Assembly (NCBI GenBank): GCA_003697085.1
Contig: RFFU01000065.1
Coordinates: forward strand, 1 to 39,736
Reading direction: 5' to 3'
Origin: Candidatus Hydrogenedentota bacterium
GTDB taxonomy: Bacteria > UBA8481 > J006
Length of the DNA: 39,736 bases
The translations under genes were made by a program, and so were the position numbers. The notes under the pieces were generated by a model. That model worked only from the letters and a program-made list of their open reading frames with translations. It made no database searches and was not told the DNA's origin. Of the stretch, positions 33,868 through 39,736 are shown piece by piece (position 1 is the stretch's first letter; every line of letters starts with the position of its first letter).

Positions 33868-33981
33868 TATGGAAGCCTTTCTTTCAAACCCGTAGTGCTT
33901 CGTCCGCGCCGGTTCCTTTTTGGCTATCCCGGCGCTCGACGCCCGGGGAAGGAAATCAGCGAGGAGGCATTGCACGGAGCG

Positions 33982-34581
33982 ATGGAGGACCGCCGCATCG
34001 TCTGGCATAAAGGACGCGTGGACAAAAAAGAACGTGTTCAAAGGATGGGGTGGAATGCCTGCACTCTATGGTTGACCGGTCTCTCCGGTTCGGGAAAATC
34101 CACGATCGCCTATGCGCTGGAATATCTGCTTCTCGAGCACAAGGTGCACGCCTTCGTCCTCGACGGAGACAATATCCGGCACGGCCTCAATCGTGATCTC
34201 GGTTTCTCCAAGGACGATCGCGAGGAAAACATTCGCCGGATCGGAGAAGTCGCGCGTCTCTTCGTCGAAGCGAACGTCTTTAGTATCGTTTCGTTCATCT
34301 CGCCTTTTCGGGAGGATCGAAACAGAGCCCGATCCCTCCACGACGAGGGAGATTTTTTCGAGATCTTCATCGATTGCCCGCTCGAAATCTGTGAACAGCG
34401 TGACCCGAAGGGCCTCTACAAGGAGGCTCGCGCCGGAAAGATACCAGATTTCACGGGAATCGACTCGCCCTACGAACCTCCTCTTGCCCCCGAAATCCAT
34501 CTCCGTACCGACCAGACTCCGCTCAAAGAATGTCTCGATTCCATCTGGACCTTCCTTCTGGAGAAACATCGCCTTGGCTGA
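33982..34581 (+). CDS. cysC: Adenylylsulfate kinase CysC
   Basis: The ATG at 33982 (199 residues, GGAG six bases upstream) begins MEDRRIVWHKGRVDKKERV, the usual CysC start, rather than a GTG at 33895. The P-loop GLSGSGKST is near residue 33, DGDNIRHGLNRDLGFSKDDR near 60, SFISPFREDRNRAR near 100, FIDCPLEICEQRDPKGLYKEAR near 128, and FTGIDSPYEPP near 160. It phosphorylates APS to PAPS with ATP in the cytoplasm. It lies 114 bases after ygeW, in a region with no clear terminator, and overlaps cysH by eight bases. No ATP sulfurylase gene is in the window. Confidence 0.94.
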   Translation: MEDRRIVWHKGRVDKKERVQRMGWNACTLWLTGLSGSGKSTIAYALEYLLLEHKVHAFVLDGDNIRHGLNRDLGFSKDDREENIRRIGEVARLFVEANVFSIVSFISPFREDRNRARSLHDEGDFFEIFIDCPLEICEQRDPKGLYKEARAGKIPDFTGIDSPYEPPLAPEIHLRTDQTPLKECLDSIWTFLLEKHRLG

Positions 34582-35329
34582 GGTCGTTATAGGACAACGC
34601 TCCTTTTCTCAAAAGGACCTCGGTCGACTCGCCGAGCTTCCCGCCGAAGAACTGGTCGCTGAAGTGCTCCGCCTTTTCGGAAAACGCGCGGCGATTGGTA
34701 CAAGTCTCCAGCTCTCTGGTTCCGTCCTCATCGATATGGCTCATAAATCCGGAAACCCCTTCCGTGTCTTCACCATCGATACCCTTCGTTTCCACCAGGA
34801 AACCTATTCCTTGATAGACACCTTGGAAGAACGTTACGGGATTTCGATCGAACGTTATTATCCGGATCCGCTTCGTCTGGAAAAAATGATCCGTCAGCAC
34901 GGAGAGTATCTCTTCTTTGATTCCAAGGAGAAGCAGGAATACTGCTGTCACATCCGAAAGGTGGAACCCCACAACAAGGTGCTCGAAACGCTCGATGCCT
35001 GGATCACGGGGCTGCGGCAGGATCAATCCCAACACAGAGAAAAGATTCCGCCGGTCCAAACGATCTCCTTCCGGGGGCGAACTCTGCTCAAGGCGTCCCC
35101 CTTGGCGAAGTGGAACGAAGAACGACTGCGCGAATACATTCGCCGTTTCGAGGTTCCGTACAATCCCCTCTTCGACCGAGGGTACCACTCAATCGGATGT
35201 ATCATTTGCAGCACACCGATCCGCGAGGGAGAACATCCGCGCGCGGGGCGATGGCGATGGTTTAATGCCGTCGATGATAAGAAGGAGTGTGGTATTCACA
35301 TTTCCCTTCCGCGGAACGAGACTTTGTAA
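34574..35329 (+). CDS. cysH: Phosphoadenylyl-/adenylyl-sulfate reductase (CysH), Fe-S type
   Basis: I start at TTG 34574, eight bases inside cysC, with a GGAG about 11 bases upstream, giving 251 residues. The PP-loop-like region AIGTSLQLSGSVLIDMA near residue 38 and VFTIDTLRFHQETYSLID near 65 bind the sulfonucleotide. Cysteine pair C123-C124 (EYCCHIRK) and CIIC near 209-212 are the four ligands of the [4Fe-4S] cluster seen in APS-type reductases, and the catalytic cysteine is in KKECGIH near 239. It reduces APS, and possibly PAPS, to sulfite using thioredoxin. The cluster cysteines suggest APS as substrate, although the gene follows an APS kinase. Confidence 0.9.
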   Translation: MAEVVIGQRSFSQKDLGRLAELPAEELVAEVLRLFGKRAAIGTSLQLSGSVLIDMAHKSGNPFRVFTIDTLRFHQETYSLIDTLEERYGISIERYYPDPLRLEKMIRQHGEYLFFDSKEKQEYCCHIRKVEPHNKVLETLDAWITGLRQDQSQHREKIPPVQTISFRGRTLLKASPLAKWNEERLREYIRRFEVPYNPLFDRGYHSIGCIICSTPIREGEHPRAGRWRWFNAVDDKKECGIHISLPRNETL

Positions 35330-35345
35330 CTGGTTCTGAAACACG

Positions 35346-35406
35346 ACCGCCGGCGGTACGTCTCTTCATTTTTGGTTACGCTTTTTTCGGTTTCCGTTTT
35401 TTTTTT
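35346..35406. terminator. Possible bidirectional termination region between convergent genes
   Basis: A perfect 12-base palindrome ACCGCCGGCGGT (35346-35357) is followed by several T tracts, ending with ten T at 35397-35406. The last run is preceded only by a three-pair stem, CGG-TTT-CCG. It lies between cysH (plus) and an unknown gene (minus). The T tract supports termination on the plus strand, but the stem next to it is weak. Confidence 0.35.
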
Positions 35407-35418
35407 GTGGGCTCTTCT

Positions 35419-36264
35419 TTATGAATTTTGGTGTGAGTCTCTTCTTTCCGATGCTGAATCGTCTTCCGTGTCTCCCATCATTCCTCTCAGCTTTTTGTGA
35501 GCCGCCAGAACCATTTCGTTCAGAGCCAACCGCTCCCAAGTGGCCGTGACGTAGGGGATCGTGTCAAAGACGAGTTGACGCGAGCGTGCCGAAAGAGGGC
35601 GCGGCGTCGAGAGCCCCAGGACCGCCGCTTCCCGGTCTGTCCCGCGCAATGAAACAAATCTCTCCCAATACGTTTCTTCTCCGGTTTCCGTCGAATTTCT
35701 AATCTCGAATTCCGCGCTGATTCCGCCATCCCGTTGAAACTCCTCCAGTTCCCGGATCGGCAGCGGCAAAAAATCGTCGGCGGGAAAGGTTGCGACCCGC
35801 TTCCACCCCCGCCCCTCCCGCCGCGCCAGAAAGAGCCTTCGAAAGGTGAATTCCCGCGAGAAATGTCCCCCCAGTATCTCCGCCAGGTGTTGATAGGTCG
35901 CCGCCATTACCACCTGGGCTCCCAAGGCTGAAAGGATAATCAAGTTGTGTGCAATCATGGAATCCGTCGCCGCAAGTAAGAGTTCCTCCACGGTTCTCTT
36001 CACCTCGACGATCCACGAGGAGAACTCGCCCTCCGCCATCACCACCGCCCCCTCGAATGCCTCTGCCAAAGGTTCGCCGGAGTCCAACAAATCGCGCAGG
36101 GTGGCGCGGGAAAGAAGAAGGAGAATGTCGCGCCGCCGGCGCCCTTTCCCCGGCCTCCAGAACTCCAGGGAAAAACCTTCTTCCTGCAAAATCTCGATGT
36201 GCCGCGGTTTCCAATCCCCGGGGCTTCCCAACAAGAGTATCTCAGCCCGCATCTCCCTTCTCAT
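35419..36264 (-). CDS. Protein of unknown function, possible GAF-like C-terminal domain
   Basis: The ATG at 36264 overlaps the upstream gene stop as ATGA, giving 281 residues; longer starts lie inside that gene. The first 75 residues (AEILLLGSPGDWKPRHIEILQEEGFSLEFWR) alternate strand and helix much like a receiver domain, but the phosphorylatable aspartate pattern is not evident. The second half has REAAVLGLSTPRPLSARSRQLVFDTIPYVTATWERLALNEM, which resembles the last strand and helix of a GAF domain. The end is acidic and serine-rich. Coupling to the FAD/Fe-S oxidoreductase suggests a regulatory or partner role. The domain assignments are inference only. Confidence 0.55.
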   Translation of the reverse strand: MRREMRAEILLLGSPGDWKPRHIEILQEEGFSLEFWRPGKGRRRRDILLLLSRATLRDLLDSGEPLAEAFEGAVVMAEGEFSSWIVEVKRTVEELLLAATDSMIAHNLIILSALGAQVVMAATYQHLAEILGGHFSREFTFRRLFLARREGRGWKRVATFPADDFLPLPIRELEEFQRDGGISAEFEIRNSTETGEETYWERFVSLRGTDREAAVLGLSTPRPLSARSRQLVFDTIPYVTATWERLALNEMVLAAHKKLRGMMGDTEDDSASERRDSHQNS

Positions 36265-38999
36265 CTCATTCTTCCTTCCGCTCCGTCCAGTCTCCCCGCA
36301 ATGTACTCCAGCGGATGCCGCGTCTTGATTCCCGCCCGATGCGCCATCTCGCGACACGATCGTCCCTCGACAAGCAGGATCTTCCCTTCCTTTCCCGCAC
36401 GGCGCAATTCGGGGAGAAACCGATCCTCCGCCACCGCCGTCGCCAGCGCAACCGTTTCTCTGTCATACCCGAAACCGCCCGCCATTCCGCAACACCCCGC
36501 ATCCGAGACCGTCACCTCTCCGAAACGTTCCAGAACCCGCGCCCACAGACGTTCCTGATCCATCGCTCGTGAATGGCAGTGGGGATGGAAAAAGATTCGA
36601 TCACGCCGGGAAGTGTCAAATGTTTTTTCGAGATCCGCCAGAAATTCCGCCGGCGACAAAAGGCGCGTTTCCTCGCCAGCAATCGTGATGCCGAGACTCC
36701 GGGCGTCAAGACGGAATATCGAAAGGCACGAGGGCTCCACGATCACCGTCGGCGTGTTACCGAGATTTCCAAGAACCTTCCGCGCTTCTCTTCTCGCCTT
36801 TTCCAACATCCCCCTTGAAAACGCCGGACGCCCGCAACATCCGGCGTCCACAAAAGAGACCCCCAACCCCCGCCGCTTCAACAAGCGAACCAACGCCTCG
36901 CCGATCTCCGGCTCGAAAAATTCGATGTGGGTGTCGAGAAAAACTCGAATCGCCGATCCTTCGCCGGTCGAAGATCCTTCCCCTTTCCTCTCCACCATAA
37001 GCCCCTTCTTCACCGGAAAAGGAAGGGGGACGAACGGATGCACTCCCACAAGTTCAAGAAGGCCGCGAGGAGGGCGGAGGGGAATGAGACGTCCCAAATG
37101 AGCCCAAAGCCGGTAATTTCCGAAAAAATAATCCGCCGGCGAGGGCGTCTTTCGGCCAAACCATTCCGCCTTGAAAAGCGCCATGTCAACCCGGGAAGGG
37201 CACTCGGAAGCACATCCTCGACAGGCGAGACATCGCTTCAAGGACCACGTTACCTCCCGCTCCAGTTCCTCCAACAATTGATCTCTTTCACGTTCCTCCC
37301 GACCTTCCCTCTCGAAAAGTCGGGCTCCTTCTCCCCCCGCCCTCATGGCGCTCCAAAACCGCCTGAGGTTGGCGCGGCCGCGTGTCGAGAGGCGTTCATC
37401 ACCTGATACTTGAAACGAAGGACACATCACCCCCGTGCTCTTTCGACAAGCCGCCTCACCGTTGCATCGATCCAGTTCCCGCGTGAAGTCCTCCGGCCAT
37501 TTTAAAAACGGTTTCTCCCGCGCATACCGGACTTCGGCACGTAACACGGGTTTCTCTCTTGTTCCGAAGAGATCGTCGGGATCGAGTAATTTCTTCACCC
37601 CGCGAAAAGCCTCTGCGATTCTTGAACCGTGAATCTTTTCTATCAGATGTCCCCGTACCGCTCCGTCTCCGTGCTCCGCCGCCATCGTCCCGCCCAGTTC
37701 CGCGACGAGATCGGCCGTCGCTTCTTGAATCACCGCCATTCGATCCCGATCCGCGGAATCGCGGAGATCGAGAAGCGGTCGAATATGGAGGCAACCGGCC
37801 GACGCATGAGCGTAGAATGCCGCCTCCGTCCTGTGTTGTCTCAAAAGATCTTTCAACCGCCGGACATACTCCGCCAACCGCTCGACCGGAACCGCGCAAT
37901 CCTCAATGAAAGGAATCGGCCGGCGCCCGCCGCGCCGCGACATCAAAATTCCCAAGCCCTCTTTCCTCAGGTCCCAGAGTTCCTTCTGGTGCATTGGATT
38001 TTCCAATATTTTGGTCGGGACGGGTCCGATTTCGCCCCTCCGATCCCCCTTCTCTTCTTCGCTCTCCTCATATTCCACGATCAACACCGCCTCCGGTTCC
38101 CCCTCGATGATTCCCGTATGATAGTGCGGACTTCGGCGGGCCAGATCGAGAAGAACTCGATCGAGAAGTTCGATGGCGCTCGGATCCGTCTTCAATAACT
38201 CCGGTACGATCTCCATCGCTCGAACCAAGTCGTCGAAGAGGTATATCTCCAGTCGCGTTTTTTTCGGAAGCGGATACAATCGAACCTCGGCTTCCAGAAT
38301 GATTCCCAACCGCCCCTCGCTTCCACAGAAAAGCGGCAGAAGAGAACGCCGCTCGATTACGCCGCGGAGATTGTAGCCGGAGACGTTCCGCCAAGTCCGC
38401 GGCCAGTGTGGATCGTCCTTCACCTTCACCGCCAACTCCAATATTCGGCGTTCCCGTTCATCTTTCTCATCGAGGTCACCGTCGCGGAACCAGCGGATCG
38501 AGCCGTCCGCAAGCAGGACCTTGAGTCCGAGGACGGAATCGACACACATTCCATAGCGAATGGAACGGGCGCCGGTGCCGTTGTTCGCGATCAACCCTCC
38601 GATCGTGGCTCGATTGGAGGAAGCCGGAGCGGGGCCGAAACGCAGTCCGCGCGGGCCCGCCGCCGCATCGATCGCGTCGATCACCACCCCCGGACCGCAC
38701 ACGGCGGAATCGTCTTCGATTCGAAATTGCTTCCATGCCGTCATATCGACGATGAAGCCGGAGGTAATGGCCTGTCCGGCCAGCGCCGTTCCGGCGCCGC
38801 GGGCCAGAAGCGTCTCCCCGGAAGGACGGACGTTCTCCAGAAAACCGCGGAGATCCGCCTCGTCTTCGGGAAAGAAGACGCCGCGAGGAAGGGTTTGAAA
38901 GAGCGAGGCATCGGTGGCATAAGCCGCGCGCATCCCCGGCCCCGTCCAGAGCCTTCCTCGTTTTCCTTCGTTTATTCCTGCGGCCTCTCGTTCCATCAC
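36261..38999 (-). CDS. FAD-linked oxidase fused to CCG-type Fe-S domain (D-2-hydroxyacid/lactate dehydrogenase-like)
   Basis: The 912 residues run from GTG 38999 (or ATG 38996; no good ribosome site separates them). Residues 40-230 form a PCMH-type FAD domain: RGAGTALAGQAI, SNRATIGGLIANNGTGARSIRYG, VDSVLGLKVLLADG. The FAD-oxidase C-terminal domain follows to about 480, ending in MAAEHGDGAVRGHLIE. The Fe-S part has CLACRGCASECPSRVD near residue 600, and the CCG repeats are DAGCCGRPAFSRGM and DAGCCGMAGGFGYD. This matches GlcD-GlpC fusions such as YdiJ/Dld-II that oxidise D-2-hydroxyacids at the membrane. The exact acid is unknown. It lies downstream of the rRNA operon, on the same strand, after a terminator. 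Confidence 0.92.
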   Translation of the reverse strand: MMEREAAGINEGKRGRLWTGPGMRAAYATDASLFQTLPRGVFFPEDEADLRGFLENVRPSGETLLARGAGTALAGQAITSGFIVDMTAWKQFRIEDDSAVCGPGVVIDAIDAAAGPRGLRFGPAPASSNRATIGGLIANNGTGARSIRYGMCVDSVLGLKVLLADGSIRWFRDGDLDEKDERERRILELAVKVKDDPHWPRTWRNVSGYNLRGVIERRSLLPLFCGSEGRLGIILEAEVRLYPLPKKTRLEIYLFDDLVRAMEIVPELLKTDPSAIELLDRVLLDLARRSPHYHTGIIEGEPEAVLIVEYEESEEEKGDRRGEIGPVPTKILENPMHQKELWDLRKEGLGILMSRRGGRRPIPFIEDCAVPVERLAEYVRRLKDLLRQHRTEAAFYAHASAGCLHIRPLLDLRDSADRDRMAVIQEATADLVAELGGTMAAEHGDGAVRGHLIEKIHGSRIAEAFRGVKKLLDPDDLFGTREKPVLRAEVRYAREKPFLKWPEDFTRELDRCNGEAACRKSTGVMCPSFQVSGDERLSTRGRANLRRFWSAMRAGGEGARLFEREGREERERDQLLEELEREVTWSLKRCLACRGCASECPSRVDMALFKAEWFGRKTPSPADYFFGNYRLWAHLGRLIPLRPPRGLLELVGVHPFVPLPFPVKKGLMVERKGEGSSTGEGSAIRVFLDTHIEFFEPEIGEALVRLLKRRGLGVSFVDAGCCGRPAFSRGMLEKARREARKVLGNLGNTPTVIVEPSCLSIFRLDARSLGITIAGEETRLLSPAEFLADLEKTFDTSRRDRIFFHPHCHSRAMDQERLWARVLERFGEVTVSDAGCCGMAGGFGYDRETVALATAVAEDRFLPELRRAGKEGKILLVEGRSCREMAHRAGIKTRHPLEYIAGRLDGAEGRMR

Positions 39000-39009
39000 A
39001 CTCGGCGGT

Positions 39010-39015
39010 ATTATT
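39010..39015 (-). promoter_or_regulatory. Possible -10 element for the FAD/Fe-S oxidoreductase gene
   Basis: AATAAT on the minus strand lies ten bases before GTG 38999, or thirteen before ATG 38996. No ribosome site intervenes and the -35 match is poor. Confidence 0.25.
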
Positions 39016-39051
39016 CCCGGTTCCCAGCGGAGAGGAAAGCCGGAACTCCGG

Positions 39052-39090
39052 AAAAAAGGAAGGCCCGCGTTCGGAACGAACGCGGGCCTT
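39052..39090 (-). terminator. Rho-independent terminator of the rRNA operon
   Basis: On the minus strand a perfect 14-pair stem (AAGGCCCGCGTTCG with its complement, loop TTC, 39060-39090) is followed by TTTTTT at about 39052-39057. It lies 15 bases beyond the 5S 3' end. Confidence 0.9.
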
Positions 39091-39104
39091 CGAATGAATC
39101 CAAG

Positions 39105-39220
39105 TCCGGCGGCGTGCTACTCTCCCGGGCCGTCTCCAGCCAAGTACCATCGCCGCTGGCGGGCTTAACGACCGTGTTCGAAATGGGAACGGGTGTGGCC
39201 CCGCCGCCATGGCCACCGGA
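39105..39220 (-). rRNA. rrf: 5S ribosomal RNA
   Basis: The minus strand contains the conserved 5S core CCCGTTCCCATTTCGAACACGG and the GGCGATGGTACT...GGAGA region. The first eight bases (TCCGGTGG) pair with the last eight (CCGCCGGA). Length is about 116 bases. It is 116 bases downstream of the 23S 3' end, in the usual 23S-5S order. Confidence 0.95.
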
Positions 39221-39335
39221 CAAATATTCAAATGTAAAACAACGGTTCCGACAAGGTGTTGCGAAATCACTGTGGTTGCGGCATCCGGTCCGTCCGCCTT
39301 TCGGGTCTTGCGGACACGGAGCACCCAATGTGGTG
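39221..39335 (-). other. 23S-5S spacer
   Basis: The spacer of about 115 bases contains an imperfect stem formed by GTCCGC and GCGGAC around 39290-39316 and no tRNA gene. Confidence 0.6.

Positions 39336-39736
<401 letters not shown>

Noticed and set aside
32029-34041. Minus-strand frame of 670 codons opposite ygeY and ygeW
   Set aside because: It is antisense to two genes with intact catalytic motifs and its translation has no recognisable domain.

Overview
The window comes from a diderm (Gram-negative-type) bacterium of an uncultured or poorly sampled lineage. GC is moderate to high, about 55-60% by eye. Pointers are a giant surface protein of Ig-like repeats with a T9SS-type C-terminal sorting tail, a PorV/PorQ-family outer-membrane protein directly behind it, O-antigen-type polymerase, flippase and glycosyltransferase genes, and a nucleotide-sugar-type cytidylyltransferase. 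This resembles FCB-group relatives and candidate phyla that carry PorV-like proteins. I cannot place the phylum from sequence alone.

Layout. (1) 2-8328, plus: the 3' part of a repeat protein (21 visible repeats), coupled by ATGA to a PorV-like barrel fused to a TolB-like domain. (2) 8561-9244, minus: a membrane protein of unknown function. (3) 9526-13831, minus: a four-gene surface-glycan block (glycosyltransferase, methyltransferase, flippase, glycosyltransferase), bracketed by two related intergenic repeats. Its methyltransferase gene is distinctly AT-rich. (4) 14273-19483, plus: recR, a GYF_2/zinc-finger membrane protein, glnD, an MBL-fold hydrolase and a possible lipoprotein, with mostly 4-nt overlaps. 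(5) alaS, then a GYF_2 + LURP-one protein; both look as if they are read from (nearly) leaderless transcripts. (6) 23456-27983, plus: a 61-aa protein, ruvX without a standard start codon, mltG with a frameshift, an O-antigen ligase/polymerase-like protein and a ComEC-like protein. (7) 28046-30836, minus: tilS-hpt-cytidylyltransferase, coupled by ATGA overlaps. (8) 30837-31551: intergenic zone with a branched inverted-repeat element, a second repeat fragment, a pyrimidine tract and a candidate promoter. (9) 31552-35329, plus: ygeY-ygeW, then cysC-cysH. (10) 35419-38999, minus: a FAD/Fe-S oxidoreductase and an unknown protein, downstream of the end of an rRNA operon (23S 3' end, 5S, terminator) on the same strand.

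Functional themes. Surface construction: repeat protein, PorV-like protein, glycan block, Wzy/WaaL-like protein, cytidylyltransferase, MltG. Nitrogen control and purine-linked catabolism: GlnD, YgeW, YgeY, Hpt. Sulfate activation and reduction: CysC, and a CysH with Fe-S cysteines. Translation and DNA maintenance: AlaS, TilS, RecR, RuvX, rRNA. The points most worth a second look are the mltG frameshift in a GC run, the noncanonical ruvX start, the PorV-TolB fusion, the repeat pair around the glycan block, the branched palindromic element, and the ygeY-ygeW-cysC-cysH arrangement.
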